Source of the DNA: an uncultured Bacteroidales bacterium
GTDB lineage: Bacteria; Bacteroidota; Bacteroidia; Bacteroidales; P3
Assembly: GCA_937876865.1 (NCBI GenBank)
Contig: CALEFF010000049.1
Coordinates: 1 to 59,061, forward strand
Length of the DNA stretch: 59,061 nucleotides
Reading direction: 5' to 3'
Both the position numbers and the translations under genes were made by a program. The notes beneath the pieces were generated by a model. That model saw only the letters and a program-made list of their open reading frames with translations, was not told the DNA's origin and ran no database searches. Of the stretch, positions 17,466 through 26,200 are shown piece by piece; the first letter of the stretch is position 1, and every line of letters begins with the position of its first letter.

Positions 17466-18632
17466 TTATTTATTTTGTGTATTCCTTATTAGTTTACCTA
17501 TATTTATTGCCAAAGTCAAAAATATCATTTTAGTATTACCATTACGCATAATTTCAACTTCTGCCTTTTGCGTCAAATTGTATATATTTAATAAATTTTT
17601 AGGTGTAATAAATTTTGAAAAATTAGTTTTAAAACCCTTTTCCTCTTCCGTAAAATTACAAAGATTATCTATCTTTAATTCTCTTTGCTGAAAACATTCT
17701 CTATACAATTCCAAAGAATAATTTAAATAGACCTTCAATTCCTCCCTTCCCATTTTACTAATTTGTTCCACTAATTTGTAAATCTCACTCAAAGAACTAT
17801 TATAATTAAACGCCAATCTATTAAATTGAATAAACAATTCTCTATACTCTTTTTTTTCATCAGAGTTATACACAAGTGCTTTAATCAAATCACCCTGAGC
17901 AAACCTAACAATACTCTCAACATCATCATAATCCTTCGTAATGAAATAATCAGTTAAATCCTCATCTAAAATAGGAGGAAGTTTAATCAATTGAGTTCTT
18001 GAAAGAATAGTTGGAAGTAATAATTCACTATTTTCTGCAATCAAAAGAAAAAGAGTATTTTCATAAGGCTCTTCCAAAATTTTCAGTAATTTGTTTGCAG
18101 CATCTATTTGTAATTTATCAACACCCCAAACAATATTGACTTTGTATTGCGATTCGTAAGTTTTAAGAGTTAAGTTTTTTATTATTGTATTAGCATCTCT
18201 TACATTTATAGTGCCTTGTTTATTATCCACACCAAGTTCTTGATACCATGATTCCAAATCTATATAAGCATTTTTAGACAAAACATAATTTCTAAAAACA
18301 TCTAAGAAACTTGCACTTTCATTATTTTTCTCTACAGCCTTAGTTGTAGTATTTGGAAAAGTAAAAAACAAATCAGGGTGAGAGAGTTTCTCATATTTTA
18401 TGCAAGAAGGACACTTTCCACAAGAGTCTGCTTTCAATCCATCTTTATTTATATTGGGATAAATTTGCTTATCGGTGCAAGAAACAAACTGAGCATAAGC
18501 CAAAGCAAGAGCAAATCCGCCATAACCTGCACTTCCTAAAAATAATTGTGCATGACTGACTCTATTACTCAAAACAACATCTATTAAAGTGTTGATTAAA
18601 CTCCTTTGTCCTACTATTTGCTCAAATTGCAT
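17466..18632 (-). CDS. holB: DNA polymerase III delta-prime subunit
   Basis: A clamp-loader AAA+ subunit of 388 residues. It starts MQFEQIVGQRSLINTLIDVV and has the zinc-binding CGKCPSC segment and the later sensor-like TILSRTQLI. The P-loop position reads GSAGYGGFAL, lacking the GK(S/T) lysine, so it should not hydrolyse ATP; this is normal for delta-prime. The first gene of the holB-ricT-gldH-mrcA operon. Confidence 0.92.
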   Translation of the reverse strand: MQFEQIVGQRSLINTLIDVVLSNRVSHAQLFLGSAGYGGFALALAYAQFVSCTDKQIYPNINKDGLKADSCGKCPSCIKYEKLSHPDLFFTFPNTTTKAVEKNNESASFLDVFRNYVLSKNAYIDLESWYQELGVDNKQGTINVRDANTIIKNLTLKTYESQYKVNIVWGVDKLQIDAANKLLKILEEPYENTLFLLIAENSELLLPTILSRTQLIKLPPILDEDLTDYFITKDYDDVESIVRFAQGDLIKALVYNSDEKKEYRELFIQFNRLAFNYNSSLSEIYKLVEQISKMGREELKVYLNYSLELYRECFQQRELKIDNLCNFTEEEKGFKTNFSKFITPKNLLNIYNLTQKAEVEIMRNGNTKMIFLTLAINIGKLIRNTQNK

Positions 18633-18655
18633 AAAACAATAACTATTTTAATCTA

Positions 18656-18663
18656 CAAAAGTA
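18656..18663 (-). promoter_or_regulatory. -7 element upstream of holB
   Basis: Minus strand TACTTTTG about 23 bases before the holB ATG. I see no convincing -33 element. Confidence 0.45.
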
Positions 18664-18703
18664 CGACAAATTCCAATAAAAAGACACTTTTAAACAAAAA
18701 AAA

Positions 18704-18732
18704 GCGAGTTTTACTTAAAAAATAAAACTCGC
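18704..18732 (-). terminator. Terminator after the four-helix-bundle gene
   Basis: A 10-bp inverted repeat, GCGAGTTTTA (18704-18713) and its complement (18723-18732), followed on the minus strand by eight Ts. Confidence 0.85.
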
Positions 18733-18754
18733 CAATGTCTTAATATTTTATTTT

Positions 18755-19252
18755 TTAATATTCAAAAGAGAAATTTTCTGACATAAATTCATCATCTGTT
18801 TCAGGCTTTTGTACCTTTTCTACATTAGCTGTTTTATTTGCAACAGACTTTTGCAAAGAAGCAATCATTGCTCCCAACATTTTTGTCATTTCCATTAAAA
18901 CTTCAACAGAAGCATCATTTTGTTCTTGTGAAAAGACACCTTTTTTATATGCAATTGCAGTATAGACTACACATTCTCTTATTGCAGCCTTAGCATCTTT
19001 CAAGAATTGAATCAATTGAGTTCTATGACGAGATGAACCCTCTGCAATATTTAAAGAAACCTTGCTTGCAGAGTTTACTAAAGGTTTAAATACCAAATCT
19101 GCGTCCAATCCATTTAATTGACAATTTTGATTTAGCAACCAATTAACATAATCCAAAGATTTATGATAAACTCTTAAATCTTCAAATCTAAAAAAGCTGT
19201 TTGAGTTGATTTGTTTTTCCATAACAATATTTTTATTAGTTAAGACATTCAT
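18755..19252 (-). CDS. Four-helix-bundle (S23/IVP-type) protein
   Basis: A 165-residue all-helical protein. The RFEDLRVYHKSLDYV start and NIAEGSSRHRTQLIQFLKDA core are typical of the four-helix-bundle family that includes 23S rRNA intervening-sequence proteins and the Avd accessory protein. The last 35 residues are polar and probably disordered. No reverse transcriptase or rRNA is nearby, so neither role is supported. An alternative start 10 codons downstream (19222) is equally plausible. It follows the DHOD-like gene by 4 bases. Confidence 0.78.
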   Translation of the reverse strand: MNVLTNKNIVMEKQINSNSFFRFEDLRVYHKSLDYVNWLLNQNCQLNGLDADLVFKPLVNSASKVSLNIAEGSSRHRTQLIQFLKDAKAAIRECVVYTAIAYKKGVFSQEQNDASVEVLMEMTKMLGAMIASLQKSVANKTANVEKVQKPETDDEFMSENFSFEY

Positions 19253-19256
19253 TTAA

Positions 19257-20240
19257 TTATTTAATTCCTGCAAAATACTTCATAAACTGAACTCTTAGAA
19301 ATGCAGAACTTTCATTATTTTTTGCAACAGCAAGTTTTCCTCTAAAATCATCTAAGTTTTCAAAATTATTCTTTTGCATCCACTCTTTCAAAAAGGCGAT
19401 TGATTCCTCAATAAAGCTTACTCCTTGTTCATAAACAGCAGAAACTGTTTGCACAGTATTTGCTCCTGCTAATAAAAGTTTTATAACATCTTGCGGTTTA
19501 TGCACTCCACCACCCGCCATTATAGGACAGTGAACAACATTTGCAAGAATAGCGGTCCATCTTATTGTTTTATGCAAACTATTTGGTGAAGAAAATACAT
19601 TTGCAGGCTCAATTGTCATTGTATCTATATTGATATCTTGTTTTGAAAACTGATTAAAGATATTCAAATTATCAATTCCCATCCATGAAATCTTTTGTGC
19701 AAATCTTGCAAGAGAAGAAAAATAAGAACTAATCTTAACTGAAACAGGAATTTTAATAGTTTTCTTTATGTCATGAATAACTTTTTCATAAAATTTCTCA
19801 ACAGCATCTGTTGTAAGATTAACATCTGAGGGTAAAATAAACATATTTAACTCTACTCCATCGGCTCCTGCTTGTTCTATACGGCTTGTGAGATTTATCC
19901 ATTGAGAAGAAGAAACGCAATTAACGCTTGCTATAATTGGAATCGAAACTGCTTCTTTTGCAGACTTTATTAAACTAATATATTTGGCCAAAGATTGTTT
20001 TTCTGTGTGAGCAACAATATAGTCATAAGTTTCATCGGCATATTCAAACGTATGCGACATAGAAGCATTGTTTGACATTTCTTGCAGAATCTGTTCTTCA
20101 AACACAGATTTCAAGATTACTGCACCTGCACCTGCTTGTTCTATTTTCTTTAAAGTTTCTATGTTAGTTGTAAGTCCACAACTACCAACTACGATTGGGC
20201 TTTTAATGTTTAAACCCATAAATTTAGTTTCTATATTCAT
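19257..20240 (-). CDS. Dihydroorotate-dehydrogenase-like flavoprotein
   Basis: A 327-residue TIM-barrel flavoprotein. It has the N-terminal GLNIKSPIVVGSCGLT and a C-terminal phosphate-binding MAGGGVHKPQDVIKLLLAGA. It resembles PyrD class 1 but departs at several sites and belongs to the broadly distributed DHOD-like group of unproven function, so I would not assign it to pyrimidine synthesis. A TATTTTTG element lies at 20262-20269, and the four-helix-bundle gene follows closely. Confidence 0.8.
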   Translation of the reverse strand: MNIETKFMGLNIKSPIVVGSCGLTTNIETLKKIEQAGAGAVILKSVFEEQILQEMSNNASMSHTFEYADETYDYIVAHTEKQSLAKYISLIKSAKEAVSIPIIASVNCVSSSQWINLTSRIEQAGADGVELNMFILPSDVNLTTDAVEKFYEKVIHDIKKTIKIPVSVKISSYFSSLARFAQKISWMGIDNLNIFNQFSKQDINIDTMTIEPANVFSSPNSLHKTIRWTAILANVVHCPIMAGGGVHKPQDVIKLLLAGANTVQTVSAVYEQGVSFIEESIAFLKEWMQKNNFENLDDFRGKLAVAKNNESSAFLRVQFMKYFAGIK

Positions 20241-20261
20241 AGTTTTATCGTTTTAGATGAG

Positions 20262-20269
20262 CAAAAATA
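20262..20269 (-). promoter_or_regulatory. -7 element upstream of the DHOD-like gene
   Basis: Minus strand TATTTTTG, 21 bases before the ATG. The -33 region is unclear. Confidence 0.4.
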
Positions 20270-20385
20270 ATAATAAATTCACAATCAACCAACTTTTTAA
20301 TAAAAAAAATATCTTTTTATTTAACAAAACATTATATTTTTTGGTTCGCCAAATACATTTATTCAAAGTTTATTTCAAAGAAACA

Positions 20386-20415
20386 TTGTTTTTTTATAAG
20401 AAAAACGTATCTTTG
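20386..20415 (+). promoter_or_regulatory. Promoter of the TPR membrane protein gene
   Basis: TTG (20386-20388), 19 bp, then TATCTTTG (20408-20415), with the ATG 26 bases on. Confidence 0.7.
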
Positions 20416-20441
20416 CAGTCTGAAATTAAAAACATAAGATA

Positions 20442-21140
20442 ATGAATCAAGAAAACATCACACCAAATCAAGGAAAAGAACAAGAAAATAGCAGTTTGAA
20501 TGTAGGCGAAATAGTGTCTAATTCTGAGAAGTTTATTGAAAAAAACAAAAAAATAATAACAATCATAATTTCTGTTATTGTTTTAGGAATTGCTGCTTAC
20601 TTTCTTTACCAAAGTTTCGTAGTTGAGCCTCGTGAAAAAAGAGTTCAAGAAGAATTATTTGCGGCTCAAAAATATTTTGAACAAGAAGATTTCAAAAAAG
20701 CACTCGAAGGAGATGGAAAACACGCAGGTTTGATTTCTTTAATAGAGGAATATGGTTCTACAAAAGGAGGATCGCTTGCAAACTTCTACGCTGGCAACAT
20801 TTATTTACGTCAAGGCGAATACAAAAAAGCAATTGAACATCTTTCTGCTTACAAAGGCGAAGACAAAATCCTTGCTCAACAAACAAAAGCATTGATTGGC
20901 GATGCTTATGTAGAACTTGGACAATTAGACAAAGCAATTAGCAATTACAAAGATGCAGCTAAATCAAATAATGTAATGACTACACCTTTTATTCTTTTGA
21001 AATTAGGTCAAGTTTATGAAATGCAAAAAAATAATACAGAGGCTTTAAATTGCTACAAAAGAATAAAAACAGAATTTCCTGCATCACAAGAATACAGAGA
21101 AATTGAAAAATATATTTCACGCTTAGAAAACCTTCAATAA
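20442..21140 (+). CDS. Membrane-anchored TPR protein (YfgM-like)
   Basis: A 232-residue protein. A charged cytoplasmic N-terminus of about 40 residues leads into one membrane helix (IITIIISVIVLGIAAYFLYQ) and then a periplasmic domain with about four TPR units (LANFYAGNIYLRQGEYKKAI, TKALIGDAYVELGQLDKAI). This matches YfgM-like proteins, which associate with the Sec/periplasmic chaperone network in E. coli; that role is extrapolated. Phased array 3 starts directly at its stop codon. Confidence 0.85.
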   Translation: MNQENITPNQGKEQENSSLNVGEIVSNSEKFIEKNKKIITIIISVIVLGIAAYFLYQSFVVEPREKRVQEELFAAQKYFEQEDFKKALEGDGKHAGLISLIEEYGSTKGGSLANFYAGNIYLRQGEYKKAIEHLSAYKGEDKILAQQTKALIGDAYVELGQLDKAISNYKDAAKSNNVMTTPFILLKLGQVYEMQKNNTEALNCYKRIKTEFPASQEYREIEKYISRLENLQ

Positions 21141-21142
21141 TT

Positions 21143-21170
21143 CAAAGAAATATTTTAAAAAATCAAAGAA
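21143..21170. repeat. Phased CAAAGAA array 3
   Basis: CAAAGAA at 21143-21149 and 21164-21170, 21 bp apart, immediately after the TPR gene stop. The 30 bases 21141-21170 match 38852-38881 at all but one position. Confidence 0.75.
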
Positions 21171-21176
21171 TTAAAA

Positions 21177-21218
21177 AAATAAATGAGTGAATTATTTTGC
21201 TAATTCACTCATTTATTT
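21177..21218. terminator. Bidirectional terminator overlapping a gene end
   Basis: An 18-bp inverted repeat (21177-21194 and 21201-21218, AAATGAGTGAATTA core) with a 6-nt loop and T-rich tails both ways. It sits between convergent genes and contains the stop codon of the minus-strand gene at 21205-21207. Confidence 0.9.
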
Positions 21219-21786
21219 TTTTGACTCTTGCAACCGTCAGACCACCTCTTGAGCCTATCACAAATTTACAAGCAGATTGATTATTATGTATGTAATTGTG
21301 TAAAATCAACGGCTGATTGATATAGAAATTTGAACATTTAAACCTATCGCCTTTGCATAATTTAGAATTTTGCGAGTCAATTACCTCAAAATTTTCCTCT
21401 CCCAAATATCGCAAAAGGCATATTCTATTAGGATTCCATTGAATTTCCACAATAGAATCGGGTTGCAAATCTAAAGAAGTTAAGGTTTGAGTAAACAATC
21501 TTTGCGAAGAATAAACATCTCCGCTATTACAATACTCAGTTTCAAAAGTTTTGAAATCGGGATAACCGATAAATCTACTCAAAACATTAAGAGTCCTTTC
21601 TCTGACAGAGGAATAACCATCTGTGTATCCGAAAATTCTTTTCAAAGTTGAGACAGACAATCTTTCGTTCAGTCTGTTCTCTATCTCATCTGACAAATAA
21701 ACATAATCATGGGAAGACTTCAATTTCTTATCCAAGATTTCCTCCACAAGAGTTCTTAGTAATAATATACTTTGCTTGGTATCCAT
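21205..21786 (-). CDS. HTH-like protein paired with the LRR kinase
   Basis: A 193-residue protein with an N-terminal helical region (LSVSTLKRIFGYTDGYSSVRERTLNVLSRF, about 44-73) that resembles a small helix-turn-helix module common in Bacteroidales. Its C-terminal half is beta-rich (IVEIQWNPNRICLLRYLGE). It has no signal peptide. It lies 12 bases after the kinase gene, so the two are coexpressed and it may be a substrate or regulatory partner; this is inference. Confidence 0.65.
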   Translation of the reverse strand: MDTKQSILLLRTLVEEILDKKLKSSHDYVYLSDEIENRLNERLSVSTLKRIFGYTDGYSSVRERTLNVLSRFIGYPDFKTFETEYCNSGDVYSSQRLFTQTLTSLDLQPDSIVEIQWNPNRICLLRYLGEENFEVIDSQNSKLCKGDRFKCSNFYINQPLILHNYIHNNQSACKFVIGSRGGLTVARVKKINE

Positions 21787-21798
21787 ATCGTAAAATAT

Positions 21799-23538
21799 TT
21801 AATTCAAAGGTTTAGGATTAAGTTTTGAAAACGCCTTATGTGTTTTGTACGCATCAAGACTTTCTTTCGGCACTAAAAACACGAACTTTTCACTTCCACT
21901 ATTAAGGAAGAAATTTTGACCTGCAAGAGGCGGCGTTGTTGCTCTTATGATTAAAGTATCTAAATCAAGCATATCGGCAAGAGATTTTTCTCCCAACACT
22001 TCAATTTCCGAACCTATGTCAATCTTTCTTACCGTTGAATAATTGAAAGCATAACTTCTTATTTCCTTTACACTCTTTGGTAGAATCACACTATCTATTT
22101 TCGCATCAAAAAAGGCACTCCAACCAACTGTTTTCAAGTCTTTGGGAAACAAAATCTTGCCCGAAATCTTTGCATGAGCGAAAAATGCCTCGGGAATCTC
22201 GTTCAAACTCTCGGGAAACACTACTTCTTTAATATCATGAGAGGCTCGCAAAAGACTAAACGTCAAATTCTTCACGCTTTGCTCACAAACAATCGTTTGA
22301 AGGTTTGCACAATTAAAGAAATAGTTGCTTTCAAGCGTTGAATCTATCGGTTCAAGTTTTTCACTCTTTATTATCAAACAAGAAATATTCGTACCGCAAA
22401 AAGCATCGTTACCAATCTCTTTCAAATTCTTGGGAAGAACAAGCGTATCGCTTAAAGCTGGACAAGAAGAAAAACTAAACGCTCCCAAATGCTCCAAATT
22501 CTCAGGCAAAGTCAAGCGAGTAATCTCACTATTATGAAAAAACGCACGTGCTTCTATTCTTGTAACGGGGAATTTTCTCAAACGATACGACACAACCTCA
22601 GGAATATGCAAATCACCCTTTACATTATTATTGGCAAGCACCACTGCCTTTGAATCAATGATTTGCATTTTCAATGTTTGTCCCGAAGCGATTTGCGTTT
22701 CAAAAGGTTTTGAGTAGTAATGTATGTAATTATATGTCAAATAAGACAAAAGACCAAGAGCAATCACCACAATAGCCGCTCTATACAGCTTTTTCTTAAC
22801 CGAAAACATTGCTTGATAAACATAATCCGCATTAGGATAACGCTCTTTTCTTTTTTCCTTGCTACATTTCTTTGCAATCCTTTTGTATCTGTTTGGAAAA
22901 ATCTTTGCAAGCACCTTTCCAAAACTATAAATATCACTTCTGCAATCGAGTTTTTCTCCATTTAATTGTTCGGGAGAGGCATATTGACGAGTGAATGCAG
23001 GCTCTTTGAAAACAGCATAATAGTCTGTGTCTGCCAAACCAAAGTCTATGATTCTTACATTATGAGCATTATTTGTTATAAGAATGTTTGAGGGCTTCAA
23101 ATCGCGGTGTACCAATTGCAATTCGTGATAATAATCCATTGCATTCAGTATTTGCTTTACCACCTTACGCCTTTGAGCAGAAGAAGGCTTTGTTTCCAAA
23201 AATTCACCCAAGGTAACCCCATCGACATACTCCATAATAATACACAAACCCAAGTCTTCAACCTCCTCAATGCCATAACAACGTACAATATTAGGGTGAT
23301 TGAGCGAAACAAGTATGTCAAATTCCTTTATGATTAAACCTCTATACAGATTATTATCCCGATATTTCTCCTTCAATCCTTTAAGGACAAAATACTTTCC
23401 ATAACGCACCGCCTTAAACAAACGATTGTAGCCCTCGGAAGGCAGTTCGCATTCAATTTCAAACCTATCGGACAAAACGTAATCAGGTTCTATATCATCT
23501 ATATAGCCGGAAGTTTCTGTTCTTTCATTGAGTTTCAT
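21799..23538 (-). CDS. Ser/Thr kinase with transmembrane helix and LRR_5 ectodomain
   Basis: A 579-residue receptor-like kinase. The N-terminal kinase domain (about 25-245) has Lys53, HRDLKPSN (144-151), DFG (165-167) and the ASPE of subdomain VIII, so it should be active, though the glycine loop is degenerate. One membrane helix follows (about 252-274). The C-terminus (about 315-579) carries BspA-type leucine-rich repeats (VTRIEARAF, ITRLTLPENLEHLGAFSF). Topology puts the kinase inside and the repeats outside the cytoplasmic membrane. The signal sensed is unknown. The -7 element at 23543-23550 leaves just 4 bases before the ATG. Confidence 0.9.
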   Translation of the reverse strand: MKLNERTETSGYIDDIEPDYVLSDRFEIECELPSEGYNRLFKAVRYGKYFVLKGLKEKYRDNNLYRGLIIKEFDILVSLNHPNIVRCYGIEEVEDLGLCIIMEYVDGVTLGEFLETKPSSAQRRKVVKQILNAMDYYHELQLVHRDLKPSNILITNNAHNVRIIDFGLADTDYYAVFKEPAFTRQYASPEQLNGEKLDCRSDIYSFGKVLAKIFPNRYKRIAKKCSKEKRKERYPNADYVYQAMFSVKKKLYRAAIVVIALGLLSYLTYNYIHYYSKPFETQIASGQTLKMQIIDSKAVVLANNNVKGDLHIPEVVSYRLRKFPVTRIEARAFFHNSEITRLTLPENLEHLGAFSFSSCPALSDTLVLPKNLKEIGNDAFCGTNISCLIIKSEKLEPIDSTLESNYFFNCANLQTIVCEQSVKNLTFSLLRASHDIKEVVFPESLNEIPEAFFAHAKISGKILFPKDLKTVGWSAFFDAKIDSVILPKSVKEIRSYAFNYSTVRKIDIGSEIEVLGEKSLADMLDLDTLIIRATTPPLAGQNFFLNSGSEKFVFLVPKESLDAYKTHKAFSKLNPKPLN

Positions 23539-23542
23539 AATG

Positions 23543-23550
23543 CAAAGTTA
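23543..23550 (-). promoter_or_regulatory. -7 element of the kinase gene, abutting its start codon
   Basis: Minus strand TAACTTTG separated from the ATG by four bases (CATT). A start of transcription at the usual distance would fall on the ATG, giving a leaderless mRNA. The -33 is not clear. Confidence 0.5.
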
Positions 23551-23569
23551 ATATTTTTATACTAAAAAC

Positions 23570-23598
23570 TTGGTTTTTTATTTTTTTTTGTACATTTG
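23570..23598 (+). promoter_or_regulatory. Promoter of the TonB-C protein gene
   Basis: TTG (23570-23572), 18 bp, TACATTTG (23591-23598), about 30 bases before the ATG. It diverges from, and its -33 overlaps the upstream region of, the kinase promoter. Confidence 0.6.
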
Positions 23599-23627
23599 CA
23601 ACGTTTAATCACTTAAAAAACAATTTT

Positions 23628-24041
23628 ATGAAAAGATTAGCATTATTATTATCAGCAATCTTTTTGACAAATATGGCGTTTTGTCAAGAAGAAAAGAAAG
23701 TTTCCGTAGACGATGAAGTGTTTGTCGTTGTTGAAGAGCAAGCAGAATTTCCGGGAGGCTTAGATTCAATGTATGCTTACATACACAAAAACCTTAAATA
23801 CCCTGAACTTGCAAAAGAAAAAGGCATTGAAGGAAGAGTTTTCGTTAGTTTCATCATTGAAAAAGACGGTTCAATTTCAAATATTCTTATTAAAAGAGCC
23901 ATAGGAGGCGGTTGCGAAGAAGCAGCGGTGGAAATGATAAAAAATATGCCTAAATGGAAACCGGGAAAGCAAAGAGGAAAACCCGTAAGATTTCAATACG
24001 TCCTACCAATCAAGTTTGAACTACCAAAAAATAAAGAATAA
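23628..24041 (+). CDS. Secreted TonB C-terminal-domain protein
   Basis: A 137-residue protein with signal peptide MKRLALLLSAIFLTNMAFCQ and a TonB_C domain: AEFPGGLDSMYAYI, LKYPELAKEKGIEGRVFVSF, IEKDGSI and WKPGKQRGKPV. It lacks the membrane anchor and proline-rich linker of a true TonB, so it is probably a free periplasmic domain rather than an energy transducer. A cysteine (FCQ) at the cleavage site could instead mark a lipoprotein, but the lipobox is poor. Confidence 0.85.
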   Translation: MKRLALLLSAIFLTNMAFCQEEKKVSVDDEVFVVVEEQAEFPGGLDSMYAYIHKNLKYPELAKEKGIEGRVFVSFIIEKDGSISNILIKRAIGGGCEEAAVEMIKNMPKWKPGKQRGKPVRFQYVLPIKFELPKNKE

Positions 24042-24082
24042 AAAAAAGAACTCGTGAAATAAAACTCACGAGTTCTTTTTTT
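24041..24082. terminator. Bidirectional terminator
   Basis: A 17-bp inverted repeat (24041-24057 and 24066-24082, GAACTCGTGA core) flanked by A and T runs, between the converging TonB-C and peptidase genes. Its left arm starts at the TonB-C stop codon. Confidence 0.92.
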
Positions 24083-24096
24083 TATTCAGCCTTTTC

Positions 24097-26100
24097 TTAT
24101 TTCAATGGGCTGTAATCTTTGGAATATCTTAGCATTTGTTCGCTGTAGCCTTCTTCGTATGAGACTTTTACGTCTGTTATATTGCCTTCTTTATCTTTTA
24201 CTGCTGTATAGACAGGGTTTACAAAGCCTTTGTATGGAGCAATGTTGAGTTTTTGGTATCTGTCAAGGATTTCTTTGTGTAATTCAGGGTCTATTTTCAC
24301 TGCATAGTTTTCTACCAAATCTCTTGCTGCGTTGTAGTCGCCTGTTGATTTGATTCTTTGGATTTCTGCCAAGAGTTGTCCGAACAAATTACGCAACTTT
24401 TCATAGTCGTTTATCTTTACAAAGGTTTCTCCTTCTCGTTTAACCATTTCTATTACGTCTTTTCCGCCTTTTGCTGCTCCTTTTCCTTTTTCAAATGCCC
24501 ATCTTGCTATCAAAGCTCTGTCTCTCATGTGAGATTCTTCTATTTGATCGCCAAGTTTTATGCGAACCACTTGTGTTAAAAGTCCGTTTTGCATTTGTGA
24601 AATATAGCTTGCTTTATATGCTTCTGCGTCCGGCAATAGTCCTAATTCGACTAATTTTGCGTCTGCAAGGTAATAAAGTGCAAAAAGGTCGGCTCTTGCT
24701 TCTTCAATCGTGCTTCCGTATGCTTTTAAGGCTTCCGGATCAACGCCCGGCAAGAGTTTTCCGCTTCCATGACCAAGACATTCGTGTAAATCGGTGTGTA
24801 AGTCGTCTGTGAATTGACCATATTTCTTTATAATCTCGATTTCTTCTTTTCCGTATGCAAATTCTTCCAACATTCCGCTGCCATTAGATGCTTGAGCGTA
24901 GGCTTCTGTAAGGTTTGCGATAGTTACTGACTTGCTTCCGTGCTCTGCTCTGACCCAATTGCTGTTTGGTAGGTTTATTCCTATGGCTGTCGAAGGGAAA
25001 AGGTCGCCTCCAAGAATCGATGCACTGATAACTTTGGCTGAAACGCCTTTTACTTTTTCTTTCTTAAACTCTTTTGCAACAGGAGAATTATCTTCAAACC
25101 ATTGAGCGTTGATACTTAATTGTTCGGCACGCTTTGTTGCTTCTATATCTTTGAAATTAACAATACTTTCCCAAGATGCTTTCATTCCAAGAGGGTCTCC
25201 GTATGATTCAATGAAACCATTTACAAAATCAACATTAGGTTCTGTGTTTTCAACCCAAGCAATGCTGTATTCGTCAAATGTTTTCAAATCACCTGTTTCA
25301 TAGAAAGAAATAAGCAAATCGATAACTTGTTGTTGTTTTGCATCTTCTGCGTAAGGACGTGCAAGCTTTAAGTTTTCTACAATCTTGCTTATTGCTTTTC
25401 CGTACTTGCCTCCTACTTTCCAAACGTCTTCATAGATTTTTCCATCTTTGCCTTTTACAAGAGTAGAGTTCATTCCATACATTACAGGGTGAGTTTGATC
25501 GCCCTTTGCTTTCATTTCTGCATAGAATGCTTCGGCTTCTTCTTGTGTAACGCCTTGATAGTAATTGCAAGCACTTGCAAGCAACAAATCAACGCCTTCT
25601 GCAAGAGATATTTTCTTTGGCATAACCTCAGGATTGAAGATTACCTCCGCAATTTCTTCACTACATTTTGTTTGTTCTACGAACCATTGACGCTCAAACT
25701 TAGGAACAAATTTATCACTTCCGTAATGATGATGAATTCCGTTGCTAAACCAAACACGTTTCAAGTATTCCTCAACGCCTTTGAAGTTTTTATCTTCTCT
25801 ATCTCCTTTATAATTTTGATAAAAGTCTTCTAACATTTTGCGGATTTCAAGATTGTAGCGTCCGTTTTGGTCAAAAAGAATATCTCTTCCCCAAAGAGCA
25901 GCCTCATTCAAATAATAAATAAAGGTTTTTTGTTTAAGGCTTAATTCATCAAAGCCATCAACTTTGTAACGCAAGATTTGAATATCTGCAAAACTTTCTA
26001 CATTATAGTCAAACTCTGTTTGCTTTTGCTCTTTCTCACCGCAAGAAACCGCAGTCAAAGCAGCTGTAAATAACATCATTGTTTTAAAAATTTTCTTCAT
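24097..26100 (-). CDS. Dipeptidyl peptidase III family lipoprotein (M49)
   Basis: A 667-residue zinc metallopeptidase that removes dipeptides from N-termini. It has HECLGH near residue 438 and the second zinc motif EEARAD near 465; the HExxGH form is typical of Bacteroides M49 enzymes. The start at 26100 gives MKKIFKTMMLFTAALTAVSC, a lipoprotein signal with lipobox AVSC. A longer frame running 72 codons further upstream crosses the promoter region and is rejected. Confidence 0.93.
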   Translation of the reverse strand: MKKIFKTMMLFTAALTAVSCGEKEQKQTEFDYNVESFADIQILRYKVDGFDELSLKQKTFIYYLNEAALWGRDILFDQNGRYNLEIRKMLEDFYQNYKGDREDKNFKGVEEYLKRVWFSNGIHHHYGSDKFVPKFERQWFVEQTKCSEEIAEVIFNPEVMPKKISLAEGVDLLLASACNYYQGVTQEEAEAFYAEMKAKGDQTHPVMYGMNSTLVKGKDGKIYEDVWKVGGKYGKAISKIVENLKLARPYAEDAKQQQVIDLLISFYETGDLKTFDEYSIAWVENTEPNVDFVNGFIESYGDPLGMKASWESIVNFKDIEATKRAEQLSINAQWFEDNSPVAKEFKKEKVKGVSAKVISASILGGDLFPSTAIGINLPNSNWVRAEHGSKSVTIANLTEAYAQASNGSGMLEEFAYGKEEIEIIKKYGQFTDDLHTDLHECLGHGSGKLLPGVDPEALKAYGSTIEEARADLFALYYLADAKLVELGLLPDAEAYKASYISQMQNGLLTQVVRIKLGDQIEESHMRDRALIARWAFEKGKGAAKGGKDVIEMVKREGETFVKINDYEKLRNLFGQLLAEIQRIKSTGDYNAARDLVENYAVKIDPELHKEILDRYQKLNIAPYKGFVNPVYTAVKDKEGNITDVKVSYEEGYSEQMLRYSKDYSPLK

Positions 26101-26128
26101 AGATAAATAATTTGTATTTTTAAGTTTG

Positions 26129-26164
26129 CAAAGGTACGAAATTAAAAAATAATTCATACCTTTG
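26129..26164. promoter_or_regulatory. Overlapping divergent -7 elements
   Basis: Minus strand TACCTTTG (26129-26136) drives the M49 peptidase; plus strand TACCTTTG (26157-26164) drives the small lipoprotein. They are 20 bp apart, so each -33 region overlaps the other's core promoter. Clear -33 boxes are lacking. Confidence 0.6.
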
Positions 26165-26200
26165 TCAAATAATTTAATAACTACTAAAAACAAAACGAAT

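Noticed and set aside
18755..19252. Diversity-generating retroelement accessory (Avd) for the four-helix-bundle gene
   Set aside because: No reverse transcriptase or template/variable repeat lies nearby.
19257..20240. Assignment of the DHOD-like gene as pyrD
   Set aside because: It has the fold but belongs to the divergent DHOD-like group and is not linked to pyrBI; function not supported.
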